The translations under genes were made by a program, and so were the position numbers. From NCBI RefSeq assembly GCF_000235605.1, contig NC_016584.1, positions 1,352,001 to 1,416,000 on the forward strand: a DNA stretch of 64,000 bases, written 5' to 3'. Numbering within the stretch: position 1 is the first letter of the stretch; every line of letters starts with the position of its first letter. Below, piece after piece: positions 52,605-61,447 of this stretch. The notes under the pieces are model-generated. The model saw only the letters and a program-made list of their open reading frames with translations, had not been told where the DNA came from and searched no databases. Origin of the DNA: Desulfosporosinus orientis DSM 765 (GTDB taxonomy: Bacteria; Bacillota; Desulfitobacteriia; Desulfitobacteriales; Desulfitobacteriaceae).

Positions 52605-55600
52605 ATGATGAGCGATAAAATGATTCAAATCCCCTTTCCGAAATTAGTAACCTGGATGTTAGAGGAGTACAAAAAAACTAAAACTATTTTTGGTGTATCT
52701 GAAGCGAAATTTTTTAAAAAAAATAATAGCGATATACAACTTTTTGGAGAAACCATGGAAACCCCGGTGGGTCCTGCAGCTGGGCCTCACACCCAGCTTG
52801 CTCAAAATATCATTGCTTCCTATTTAAGCGGCAGTCGTTTCTTTGAGTTGAAATCCGTGCAAATTATGGATGAGCTAGAAATTGCTAAGCCTTGTATTCT
52901 GGCAGAAGATGAATGTTATAACACCGAATGGTCAACGGAGCTTCCTATAATGGGTGCTTTTGATGAGTATGTGAAAGCCTGGTTTGCCCTTCATATATTG
53001 CAAAAAGAACTGTTTGGCCAAAGTGAACGGCGTTTCATGTTCAATATGAGTGTTGGCTATGATTTGAAAGGTATTCAATCTCCGAAAGTCGACCGCTTCA
53101 TTGAAGGTTTGAAAGATGCTTCTAAAACTGCAATTTTTAAGGAGTGTCAGGCGTCCTTGCTTGAAAGTATTGATAAATTCAAAAATGTTGACAAAGCGTA
53201 TATCGAACAGATTTCTCCTAATATCTGTACTTCTATTACTTTGTCAACCATGCACGGCTGCCCGCCAGTGGAGATTGAAGCTATAATAAAATACCTAATC
53301 AGCGAAAAGAAAATTCATACCTTTGTAAAGATGAATCCTACTCTTTTGGGATATGAATACGTACGTAATACTTTTGATAAGATGGGTTACAACTATATTC
53401 AGCTCAGGGAAGAATCCTTTACTCATGACTTACAATTTGCTGATGGGGTTGAAATGTTAAAACGTCTCAAAGTTTTCGCAAAGGAAAGGCAAAAAGACTT
53501 TGGTGTTAAACTATCAAATACTTTGCCTGTTAAGATTGGAAAATCTGAACTTCCTGGTGAAGAAATGTATATGTCAGGCAGATCTCTCTATCCCTTGACT
53601 ATTAACTTAGCCTATAAGTTAGCGTCTGAGTTTAATGGGGATCTAAAAATTTCTTATTCAGGCGGAGCGGATGCCTTTAATATTGATCGGATTTATGAGA
53701 TTGGGATTCAGCCCATCACTGTGGCAACCACCTTATTAAAACCAGGCGGCTATATGCGTTTTAAACAGATGGCTGATATTTTGGATCCGCTGATGGATAA
53801 TAAGGAGTCTGCTAAGCTGGATATGGAAAAGCTGAAAGCTCTTGCTGAAAGTGCTTTTGCTGATGCCAACCATCGCAAAGAAAAACAAGATTTAATTAGT
53901 CGAAAAACTGAACTTAAGCTCCCGGTCCTGGATTGTTTTATGGCCCCCTGTACTGTTGGTTGTCCTATTGAACAGGATGTTCCAGAATATCTGCGTTTAG
54001 TAGGCGAAAAACGTTATGAAGAAGCCTTTGATGTTATTGTTTCAAAAAACCCATTCCCTTTTATTACCGGAACTATTTGTACTCATAACTGTATGACCAA
54101 GTGTACACGTTTGGATTATGATGAGTCTGTTCATATACGCGGTCAAAAGTTAGTAGCTGCTGAAAAAGGCTATGAGGCTTATATGCAAAAACTTCTAACT
54201 ATTAAGCCTGAATCCTCGGGAAAGGTGGCTGTTATTGGCGCTGGTCCTTCCGGGCTAGCTGCGGCGTATTTCCTTGCTAAAGGTGGCATGGAGGTCACTG
54301 TCTTTGATAAGCGGGAAAAAGCCGGCGGTACTGTCGAATTTATCATTCCGGATTTCCGGATTTCTCGTGAAGCAATCAGCAAGGACATTAAACTTATTGA
54401 AAAAATGGGTGTAAAATTTGAATTTGGAATAGATCCTGACTTTTCCATCGCTGATTATAAAGCGAAAGGGTTTAAGTACGTTTATGTAGCTATCGGCGCA
54501 GGGAAGACCAATACCCTTTCTATTCAAGGGGATACAGATCGGGTCATGGGTGCAATTCCCTTCTTGGAAGCATTTAATGCAGACAAAGATGCCATAAATC
54601 TGGGCCGCAATGTTGCTGTGGTAGGCGGAGGAAATTCTGCCATGGATGCCGCTCGGGCAGCTCTGCGAGTGAAGGGTGTAGAAAATGTCTATATCGTTTA
54701 TCGAAGAACCAAGGACTATATGCCTGCTGATCACGAAGAGCTAATGTTCGCTGAAGAAGATGGCGTTGTCTTTAAGGAACTCCTTGCGCCTGTTTCTCTG
54801 AGTCAGGGTATTTTAAAGTGCCAGAAGATGGAGTTAGGACAACCGGATGCATCAGGACGCAGAAGGCCGGTTACTGTGGAGGGCGTCTTTGAGGAATTGC
54901 CGGTTGATACGGTGTTATCGGCCATCGGGGAACTGATTGATTATGATGTCTTAAAACGTAATGGAATAGAGGCGGGGGAAAAAGGCGAAATTATCGTCAA
55001 TCCAGAGACCTTGGAAACAAAAGTTGATAACGTATATATTGGTGGGGATGCTCTTGTTGGACCCTGGACGGTTGTTGGAGCTGCAAAGCATGGAACCATG
55101 GCTGCGAAAGCAATCCTGGAAAAAGAAAAGCTTGAATTTAAACAAGAGTATGTTAACGATATTTCCTTTGCTGGAGATAAACAATTGATCGAGATCGCTG
55201 ATAAAAAAGCGGTTATGAAGCCTGTCGCTGATAACGAGATGGAATCCGGCAGATGTTTGGAATGCAACAAGGTGTGCAATATTTGTGCTGAAGTGTGTCC
55301 TAACCGTGCCAATTTAATGATTCCGGTCAACGTCAAAGGCTTCGCTAATGTGAATCAGATACTGCACGTGGATGGGATGTGCAATGTCTGCGGAAACTGC
55401 GGTACCTTCTGTCCTTATTCCAGTGAACCCTATAAAGTGAAATTGACGCTTTTCTGGACAGAAAAGGATTTTATGGACAGCCCTAACGTAGGTTTCTATT
55501 TCTTGGGTGAAGCTTCTGAAGGAGAATTTATGCTGCGTTGGGATGACAAAATATCCAAAGTGAAGTTTGATGAATCCGGCAATACCAATGAGTCTGTTGA

Positions 55601-55670
55601 TGAGAAGATTGCTGCCTTTATATGGACTGTCTACAAAGACTACGAGTACCTGTATAAAGTGCTGAACTAA
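52605..55670 (+). CDS. ygfK: YgfK-type Fe-S flavoprotein (putative selenate reductase subunit; anaerobic purine degradation)
   Basis: 1021 aa, collinear with E. coli YgfK. Residues ~1-430 form a dihydroorotate-dehydrogenase-like barrel (FGETMETPVGPAAGPHTQLA; STMHGCPPVEIEAI). At ~442 a GltD-type Fe-S segment (CMAPCTVGCPIEQDVPEY); ~540-860 an FAD/NAD(P) module (VIGAGPSGLAAAYF; VVGGGNSAMDAARAAL). C-terminal clusters: CLECNKVCNICAEVC at ~883 and CNVCGNCGTFC at ~925. YgfK is required for anaerobic urate/purine use in enterobacteria. Start ATG 52605 is favoured, though its SD is weak; an in-frame TTG lies at 52587. Confidence 0.9.
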   Translation: MMSDKMIQIPFPKLVTWMLEEYKKTKTIFGVSEAKFFKKNNSDIQLFGETMETPVGPAAGPHTQLAQNIIASYLSGSRFFELKSVQIMDELEIAKPCILAEDECYNTEWSTELPIMGAFDEYVKAWFALHILQKELFGQSERRFMFNMSVGYDLKGIQSPKVDRFIEGLKDASKTAIFKECQASLLESIDKFKNVDKAYIEQISPNICTSITLSTMHGCPPVEIEAIIKYLISEKKIHTFVKMNPTLLGYEYVRNTFDKMGYNYIQLREESFTHDLQFADGVEMLKRLKVFAKERQKDFGVKLSNTLPVKIGKSELPGEEMYMSGRSLYPLTINLAYKLASEFNGDLKISYSGGADAFNIDRIYEIGIQPITVATTLLKPGGYMRFKQMADILDPLMDNKESAKLDMEKLKALAESAFADANHRKEKQDLISRKTELKLPVLDCFMAPCTVGCPIEQDVPEYLRLVGEKRYEEAFDVIVSKNPFPFITGTICTHNCMTKCTRLDYDESVHIRGQKLVAAEKGYEAYMQKLLTIKPESSGKVAVIGAGPSGLAAAYFLAKGGMEVTVFDKREKAGGTVEFIIPDFRISREAISKDIKLIEKMGVKFEFGIDPDFSIADYKAKGFKYVYVAIGAGKTNTLSIQGDTDRVMGAIPFLEAFNADKDAINLGRNVAVVGGGNSAMDAARAALRVKGVENVYIVYRRTKDYMPADHEELMFAEEDGVVFKELLAPVSLSQGILKCQKMELGQPDASGRRRPVTVEGVFEELPVDTVLSAIGELIDYDVLKRNGIEAGEKGEIIVNPETLETKVDNVYIGGDALVGPWTVVGAAKHGTMAAKAILEKEKLEFKQEYVNDISFAGDKQLIEIADKKAVMKPVADNEMESGRCLECNKVCNICAEVCPNRANLMIPVNVKGFANVNQILHVDGMCNVCGNCGTFCPYSSEPYKVKLTLFWTEKDFMDSPNVGFYFLGEASEGEFMLRWDDKISKVKFDESGNTNESVDEKIAAFIWTVYKDYEYLYKVLN

Positions 55671-55680
55671 TGCGCATATT

Positions 55681-55714
55681 GAGAGAGGTCGAACTATCTG
55701 GTTTGGCCTCTCTC
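55681..55714 (+). terminator. Hairpin after ygfK
   Basis: GAGAGAGGTC (55681-55690) pairs with GGCCTCTCTC (55705-55714), one wobble. No T-run follows, so it may stabilise the mRNA end or partly terminate. Confidence 0.5.
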
Positions 55715-55751
55715 TGATGAAGGGTAATAGGTAGCAATTTTCCAATCATTC

Positions 55752-55877
55752 TTATCATTACAATAATAATGCTTATCAAAATGATAGGGATGTACATAAT
55801 GTTATCCAACGCGATGAAATCTAGGTTAATGATTTTGAAGCATTGTTGATTTCTGTTTGAATTTATCAAAAAGATAA
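55752..55877. promoter_or_regulatory. Enhancer-like dyads upstream of the permease sigma-54 promoter
   Basis: Copies at 55752-55766 (TTATC-ATTAC-AATAA), 55773-55787 (TTATC-AAAAT-GATAG) and 55863-55877 (TTATC-AAAAA-GATAA), 65-190 bp before the promoter. Same motif and distance as at xdhA. Confidence 0.72.
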
Positions 55878-55940
55878 TTAATAACATGAAAAATGATGCT
55901 AAACATCGTGAATTAGGCTTCTTGAGTTCATTTTGTCGAG

Positions 55941-55957
55941 TTGGCACGAATTTTGCT
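55941..55957 (+). promoter_or_regulatory. Sigma-54 (-24/-12) promoter of the permease operon
   Basis: TTGGCACGAATTTTGCT: GG-N10-GC with the full TTGGCACG consensus. The predicted start is near 55968, giving a ~130-nt leader before the permease ATG. Confidence 0.85.
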
Positions 55958-56098
55958 AATATACCTAGGTATAGGCGAATTTAATTTTATTATTAAAAAA
56001 AAGGCGCCTAATATGCTTTGTTATCCCTGAGGAGGTGACCAATAGTTTTAAGGTTTAATTACAGAATTACCGCACGAAAATAAGGAGGACAGTTCATC

Positions 56099-57448
56099 AT
56101 GGCAAATACCCAAAATGGAGTTGCAGCAGTTGACGAAATGCTGCCTGCCGGAAAACTTTTTTTGTACGGATTACAGCACGTGCTTGCAATGTACGCCGGA
56201 GCGGTTGCAGTACCTTTGATTATTGCAGCGGCAGCAGGTTTAACTCAAACACAAACAGCCTTTCTTATTAATGCAGACCTGTTTACTTGTGGTATTGCAA
56301 CGTTACTGCAAACTTTAGGAATTTGGAAAATCGGTATTAAAATTCCTGTTATTCAAGGTGTCACCTTTGCCGCGGTAACCCCTATGGTCATCATGGCTCA
56401 GGAGGGTGGCATGACCCTTATCTTTGGCTCGGTTATTGTCGCTGGACTTTTTACGTTCTTAGCAGCACCGTTCTTCAGCAAATTAATACGCTTCTTCCCG
56501 CCCGTTGTTACAGGCAGCATTATTACCATCATTGGTATCTCCCTCTTACCGGTGGGTATTAACTGGGCTGGTGGTGGTGTAGGAAACAAGGCATTTGGCT
56601 CATTGACCTTTATTTTCATTGCGGCAGTGGTACTTGTTACTATTCTCCTCCTCAATAAGCTGTTCACAGGTTTTATTTCCCACATTGCTGTTTTACTAGG
56701 GTTAATTGTCGGTCTTATTGTGGCCATACCTTTTGGACTTGTGGATTTTTCAGGCGTTTCTGCTGCTCCATGGTTAGGTATCGATATACCTTTTCACTTC
56801 GGAGTTCCTAAGTTTGATATTGGTTCAATTATCGCCATGATTCTTGTTATGCTGGTTGTCATGGTAGAATCAACGGGAGATTTCCTGGCCATTGGTGAAA
56901 TCGTCGGCAAAAAAATCGGCGAAGAAGAACTTACAGCTGGTTTAAGGGCTGATGGATTAGCAACAGCTCTCGGTGGTATTCTCAACGCCTTCCCCTATAC
57001 CGCATTTGCACAGAATGTAGGCTTGGTTGGTTTAACAGGTGTGAGAAGCCGCTTTGTGGTTGCAGTTTCCGGTGTTATCTTAGTCGTCATGGGTTTATTC
57101 CCGAAATTAGCTACAATTATTGCCTCCTTACCTAACGCAGTCCTTGGAGGTGCCGGTATCGCTATGTTCGGCATTGTAGCAGGCAGTGGGATCAAAACCC
57201 TTGCAAAGGTGGATTTTGATCGCAATGTTAATAATATTTTTATCGTTGCCATAAGCATTGGTATTGGTTTAATCCCAACTTTAGTTCCAACATTCTTCCA
57301 AAATTTCCCCTCATGGAGTCAAACCATTATGCATAGTGGTATTACCTTAGGCTCAATTACGGCGATTATCCTTAATGCTTTCTTTAACGGAAGCAAAGGA
57401 GCGGGAAATTTAGACGAACTTAAAGCAAACGCCGGTATGCGTGAGTAA
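56099..57448 (+). CDS. Uracil-xanthine permease family nucleobase transporter (NCS2)
   Basis: 449-aa polytopic membrane protein of the NAT/NCS2 family, importing xanthine, urate or uracil by cation symport. Features: QHVLAMYAGAVAVPLI in helix 1, the substrate-binding VESTGDFLAIGEIVGKKI segment and the NAT motif region AFAQNVGLVGLTGVRSR. Context (xdh, ygfK, ssnA) favours a purine substrate such as xanthine or urate, like XanQ/UacT. SD AAGGAGGAC. It has its own sigma-54 promoter and a following terminator. Confidence 0.9.
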   Translation: MANTQNGVAAVDEMLPAGKLFLYGLQHVLAMYAGAVAVPLIIAAAAGLTQTQTAFLINADLFTCGIATLLQTLGIWKIGIKIPVIQGVTFAAVTPMVIMAQEGGMTLIFGSVIVAGLFTFLAAPFFSKLIRFFPPVVTGSIITIIGISLLPVGINWAGGGVGNKAFGSLTFIFIAAVVLVTILLLNKLFTGFISHIAVLLGLIVGLIVAIPFGLVDFSGVSAAPWLGIDIPFHFGVPKFDIGSIIAMILVMLVVMVESTGDFLAIGEIVGKKIGEEELTAGLRADGLATALGGILNAFPYTAFAQNVGLVGLTGVRSRFVVAVSGVILVVMGLFPKLATIIASLPNAVLGGAGIAMFGIVAGSGIKTLAKVDFDRNVNNIFIVAISIGIGLIPTLVPTFFQNFPSWSQTIMHSGITLGSITAIILNAFFNGSKGAGNLDELKANAGMRE

Positions 57449-57454
57449 TAGTTA

Positions 57455-57485
57455 AAAAGGGAGAGAGCCTTTTTCTCTCCCTTTT
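57455..57485 (+). terminator. Terminator after the permease gene
   Basis: AAAAGGGAGAG (57455-57465) with CTCTCCCTTTT (57475-57485), T-rich loop and arm. It is 7 nt past the stop. Some read-through is likely because no promoter is obvious in the 43 nt before the next gene. Confidence 0.8.
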
Positions 57486-57528
57486 CCATATTTTAAACAA
57501 AATCAGTGTATCAAAGGGGCTTTAGAAA

Positions 57529-58734
57529 ATGACAGTCGATTTATCCGTTGATTATTGCGGTATAAAACATGAGAACCCCTTTATTTTAGCTCCTTCCCCC
57601 AGCACAGACAATCTGGACTTTTTAATTAAAGCTTTTGAAGCAGGTTGGGCAGGGGCGGTTTTAAAGACTGTTGCGGTTGATTCTAGAATTGTCAGCAGAG
57701 TATTTCCTATGGTAACTCGCGTTGAACAAGAGGCGGCCTTTATCGGCCTCCAAAACATTGACCTTGTCTCCGAACATTCCGTAGAAATTGTTGAAAAAAA
57801 TGTTAGAGTTCTTAAAGAGCGTTTTCCCCATAAAATTGTAGTCCCTAGTATAATGGCTTTCAGCAAAGAAGACTGGCAAGCCTTAGCTAAACGTTTTGTC
57901 GATGCGGGTGCGGATATAATTGAATGCAGCATTTGGCATCCTCATGGAACGGAATGGACGCTTTGTACTCAGGTCAATGAACCTGTGGGCACCGAAAAAA
58001 TCGCCGGTTGGGTAAAAGAGGCTGCAGGGGATGTTCCGGTGGTAATAAAACTATCCGCCTTGGATTCGGACATTATTGCCACAGCTGAAGCGGTTGAGCG
58101 CAGCGGCGCTGACGGAGTCAGCGCAATTAATACCATAAAAAGTATTACGGGTGTAAACTTGGATACCTTGATTCCTTATCCTAACATTGCCGGTCTTTCC
58201 ACATATGGAGGACTTTCCGGACCTGCCTTAAAGCCAATAGCATTACGATGTACAGCAGAGATTGCCCAAAAGGTTAATCTTGATATTGCGGCAAGCGGTG
58301 GGATCACCAGTTGGAAAGATGGGGCGGAATTTCTTCTCTTAGGGGCTAGTACCCTGCAAATATGCACATCTGTTTTGCGGTTCGGTTTAGGTATTATTGA
58401 CGAACTTAAACAGGGTTTAGCCAGTTGGATGGAGGACAAGGGCTTTCAGAATTTAACGGATTTTATCGGTAAATCACTGCCCTATTTAGTAGAACATTCT
58501 CGGCTTCCCAGGGGTATTCAAGTCGTTTCACATATTAATAAAGAGGTATGCAATGGTTGTGGAGTTTGCTTCACTGCTTGCCGTACGGGCGGACATGAAG
58601 CGATTCTTTTAGCGGAAGGATTTCCGAAGGTTGAAGCAAGTAAGTGCATAGGATGTGGAATTTGCCATGCTATGTGTTTTTTAAAAGCGATTACTTTAAT
58701 CCGACCAGGTGGTGAACCAAAACCTGCATCATAA
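57529..58734 (+). CDS. PreA-like dihydropyrimidine-dehydrogenase-type flavoprotein with ferredoxin domain, variant active site
   Basis: 401 aa. FMN-binding TIM barrel (VDYCGIKHENPFILAPSPST; LDIAASGGITSWKDG) and a C-terminal 2[4Fe-4S] domain (CNGCGVCFTAC; CIGCGICHAMC), the domain order of PreA. The usual NFSCPHG substrate motif is here CSIWHPHG (133-140), with Asn replaced by Ser, while a candidate catalytic Cys146 (LCTQ) remains. No preT neighbour; YgfK has the PreT-like module. So it may act on a purine-derived ring rather than uracil. SD AAAGGGG. Confidence 0.82.
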   Translation: MTVDLSVDYCGIKHENPFILAPSPSTDNLDFLIKAFEAGWAGAVLKTVAVDSRIVSRVFPMVTRVEQEAAFIGLQNIDLVSEHSVEIVEKNVRVLKERFPHKIVVPSIMAFSKEDWQALAKRFVDAGADIIECSIWHPHGTEWTLCTQVNEPVGTEKIAGWVKEAAGDVPVVIKLSALDSDIIATAEAVERSGADGVSAINTIKSITGVNLDTLIPYPNIAGLSTYGGLSGPALKPIALRCTAEIAQKVNLDIAASGGITSWKDGAEFLLLGASTLQICTSVLRFGLGIIDELKQGLASWMEDKGFQNLTDFIGKSLPYLVEHSRLPRGIQVVSHINKEVCNGCGVCFTACRTGGHEAILLAEGFPKVEASKCIGCGICHAMCFLKAITLIRPGGEPKPAS

Positions 58735-58831
58735 TGAACGGTGATTAGTCGGATATTATTATACGATCGGTCCTTAATGTTCCGAAAATATGGTTATTTC
58801 ATGTAAAACCAAATAGAGAGGATGAGAGTTT

Positions 58832-60160
58832 ATGATTTTGGTCGGCAATGGTACCATCTTGACCCTTGGTAAAAGTAATCAAGTAATTCAAAACGGCGGA
58901 GTTTTAATCCAGGACACTAAAATAAAAGAGGTCGGTTCTACCACGGATTTGCGTGGAAAGTATCCTGATGCAGAATTTATTGATGCTCGCGGAAGGCTCA
59001 TTATGCCTGGTATGATAAATACCCATATGCATCTTTACAGCACCTTTGCTCGAGGAATGGACGCAAAAAGCAAACCACCGCAAAACTTTGGAGATATACT
59101 CGAAGGACTTTGGTGGAAACTTGATAAATTATTAACACTTGATGATGTGTATTATAGCGGCTTAACTCCTTTGATCGAGTGCATCAAGACAGGAACTACG
59201 ACGATTATCGATCATCATGCCAGTCCAATGGCTATTACAGGAAGCCTGTCGATATTGGCTAAGGCAGCTAAAGAAATGGGAGTCCGGGCTTCTTTCTGTT
59301 ATGAGGTCTCAGACCGGAATGGAGAAGCTATTGCAGAAGAGGGAATTAAAGAAAATGCTGACTTTATTGCTGCCTGTCAGGCTCAGGCGGATCCTATGGT
59401 TGCAGGGATGTTTGGTCTCCACGCATCCTTGACCTTATCCGATCAGACCCTGACGAAGTGCTGTGAGGAAGTCAAACGTTTAGGAGCAGGATTTCACGTT
59501 CATGTTGCCGAAGGAAGAGAGGATTTGGAGGACAGCCTTTCCAAATACGGAATGCGTGTGGTAGAACGTTTAGACAAATTCGGAGTGCTGGGACCTAAAA
59601 CTCTTGCAGTTCATTGTGTGCATATTGATAATCATGAAATCGAACTCTTAAAGTCCTCTCAAACTCAGGTTGTGCATAATCCTGAATCAAATATGGGAAA
59701 TGCCGTAGGGGTTACTCCGGTTCTGGAAATGTTAAAACGCGGCGTTAAAGTAGGATTGGGAACCGACGGTTATACCTGTGATATGTTTGAGAGCGGTAAA
59801 GTTGCCAATGTCCTTCATAAACATGCTGCGGCTAATCCCAGTGTAGCTTGGGGAGAAGTCCCGCAAATGCTGTATGGAAATAATCCGGAGATCGCGGCTA
59901 ATCTGTTTGGCGGTAAATTTGGCGAATTGACCGAAGGTGCGTGGGCCGATGTTATTGTTGTGGATTATATTCCGCCAACTCCCTTGGGATCAGAGAATTG
60001 GAGCGGGCATCTTCTCTTTGGAGTTTCTGGACGTTCCGTAGAAACGACGATTATTAATGGTCGAGTCCGGATGCAGGACAGAAAGTTGATTGGTATTGAC
60101 GAAGAAGCCATAGGGGCACGTTCTCGTGAGTTGGCTCAGGCGCTTTGGAATAGAATTTGA
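58832..60160 (+). CDS. ssnA: SsnA-type amidohydrolase
   Basis: 442-aa metal-dependent amidohydrolase of the cytosine-deaminase/TRZ group, collinear with E. coli SsnA. Metal site NTHMHLYSTFARG; WWKLDKLLTLDDVYYSGL; DHHASP; HVHVAEG; HCVHIDNHE; and GTDGYTCDMFE with the catalytic aspartate. SsnA belongs to the anaerobic purine/urate degradation set. SD GAGAGGATGAGAG. It is followed by two PLP enzymes with only short gaps. Confidence 0.9.
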   Translation: MILVGNGTILTLGKSNQVIQNGGVLIQDTKIKEVGSTTDLRGKYPDAEFIDARGRLIMPGMINTHMHLYSTFARGMDAKSKPPQNFGDILEGLWWKLDKLLTLDDVYYSGLTPLIECIKTGTTTIIDHHASPMAITGSLSILAKAAKEMGVRASFCYEVSDRNGEAIAEEGIKENADFIAACQAQADPMVAGMFGLHASLTLSDQTLTKCCEEVKRLGAGFHVHVAEGREDLEDSLSKYGMRVVERLDKFGVLGPKTLAVHCVHIDNHEIELLKSSQTQVVHNPESNMGNAVGVTPVLEMLKRGVKVGLGTDGYTCDMFESGKVANVLHKHAAANPSVAWGEVPQMLYGNNPEIAANLFGGKFGELTEGAWADVIVVDYIPPTPLGSENWSGHLLFGVSGRSVETTIINGRVRMQDRKLIGIDEEAIGARSRELAQALWNRI

Positions 60161-60171
60161 GGTGATTGTTG

Positions 60172-61413
60172 ATGAAAAATGTGTTAGGTCTGCGCTGTAT
60201 TGATTGCGGGAAGCAGGTTCCTGCTCAGCCGGGTATATATACCTGTCCTTCCTGTGGTAAAAAGGGCGGTATTATGGATGTGGAATACGATTATCAAGAA
60301 ATCAATCGACTAACCACCCGTGAACAGCTCACTCAGTCTAAAGACTACTCAATTTTTCGCTATCTGCCCTTTTTGCCCATTGGTGCCGATTCCGCTCGCC
60401 CTCACCTGAGAGTGGGCTGGAGCCCACTCTATAAGCCTCAGGGATTGGGAAAAAGTTTAGGAATGAGCAACCTATTTGTCAAAGATGACGGACAGAACCC
60501 GACGGCATCCCTAAAAGATCGAGCTTCCATCATCGCCGTGATTAAAGCCGTAGAGGAAAAGGCTCCCATTGTTGCCGCTTCATCCACGGGGAACGCAGCT
60601 TCCTCCTTGGCCGGCAGTGCGGCTGCCATGGGCATCAAGTCAGTTATCTTTGTTCCCAGCAGAGCTCCTCAGGGAAAGATTGCCCAGTTATTGATTTTTG
60701 GTGCTACGGTTATTAGTGTGCAGGGTTCTTACGAAGATACCTTTAAACTTTCGGCAGAGGCCATTGACCGCTTTGGTTGGTATAATCGTAATGCCGCCAT
60801 CAATCCTTATCTGGTCGAAGGAAAGAAGACGGTGGCTCTGGAAATTGCTGAGCAGTTAAATTGGGACGTTCCGGACTGGGTGATTCTCTCTGTAGGGGAC
60901 GGCTGCACCATTGCTGGGGTTTGGAAAGGTTTTAAAGATCTCTATAATGCAGGGTGGATTGACCATTTGCCTAAAATTGCCGGGGTTCAATCAACTGGGT
61001 GTTGTCCCCTCGTTGATGCCTTCGTGGAGAACCGTCCTTGGCAGCCTAAAGAAGAGAATACTATTGCTGACAGCATTGCGGTTGGCGTTCCTCGTAATCC
61101 GGATAAAGCTTTAAATGCCGTTCGGGAATCAGGTGGAACCATGGTGGCTGTGTCTGATGAAGCTATTTTAGCGGCAATGCGTGAGTTGGGCAGAACCAGC
61201 GGAATTTTCGGTGAGCCTGCCGGTGTGACCGGAACCGCCGGGCTTAAAGTTCTCGTGGAAAAGGGAATTATTGGGGCAGACGAAAAAGTTGTCTCAATTG
61301 TCACTGGGAATGGATTAAAAGATGTTCAAAACGCAATCAAAGCGGTTGGTGAACCTATCAAAGTAGAACCTTCACTAAAAGAACTCTTAGAAAAGTTAGA
61401 AGGCAGGATCTAA
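60172..61413 (+). CDS. Threonine synthase-like PLP enzyme with N-terminal zinc ribbon
   Basis: 413 aa, fold-type II PLP enzyme. N-terminal zinc-ribbon-like cysteines Cys9-Cys12 and Cys25-Cys28; PLP lysine Lys115 in TASLKDRAS; phosphate loop SSTGNAASSLAG. These fit ThrC, which makes threonine from phosphohomoserine. The location inside a purine catabolic operon, next to a second PLP lyase, suggests a different amino-substrate such as a diaminopropionate-type intermediate; this is inference. Start ATG 60172, with GAGGTG upstream. Confidence 0.8.
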   Translation: MKNVLGLRCIDCGKQVPAQPGIYTCPSCGKKGGIMDVEYDYQEINRLTTREQLTQSKDYSIFRYLPFLPIGADSARPHLRVGWSPLYKPQGLGKSLGMSNLFVKDDGQNPTASLKDRASIIAVIKAVEEKAPIVAASSTGNAASSLAGSAAAMGIKSVIFVPSRAPQGKIAQLLIFGATVISVQGSYEDTFKLSAEAIDRFGWYNRNAAINPYLVEGKKTVALEIAEQLNWDVPDWVILSVGDGCTIAGVWKGFKDLYNAGWIDHLPKIAGVQSTGCCPLVDAFVENRPWQPKEENTIADSIAVGVPRNPDKALNAVRESGGTMVAVSDEAILAAMRELGRTSGIFGEPAGVTGTAGLKVLVEKGIIGADEKVVSIVTGNGLKDVQNAIKAVGEPIKVEPSLKELLEKLEGRI

Positions 61414-61447
61414 AAACAAATGATGCAGGAATTGAAGGAGGTAAAGT

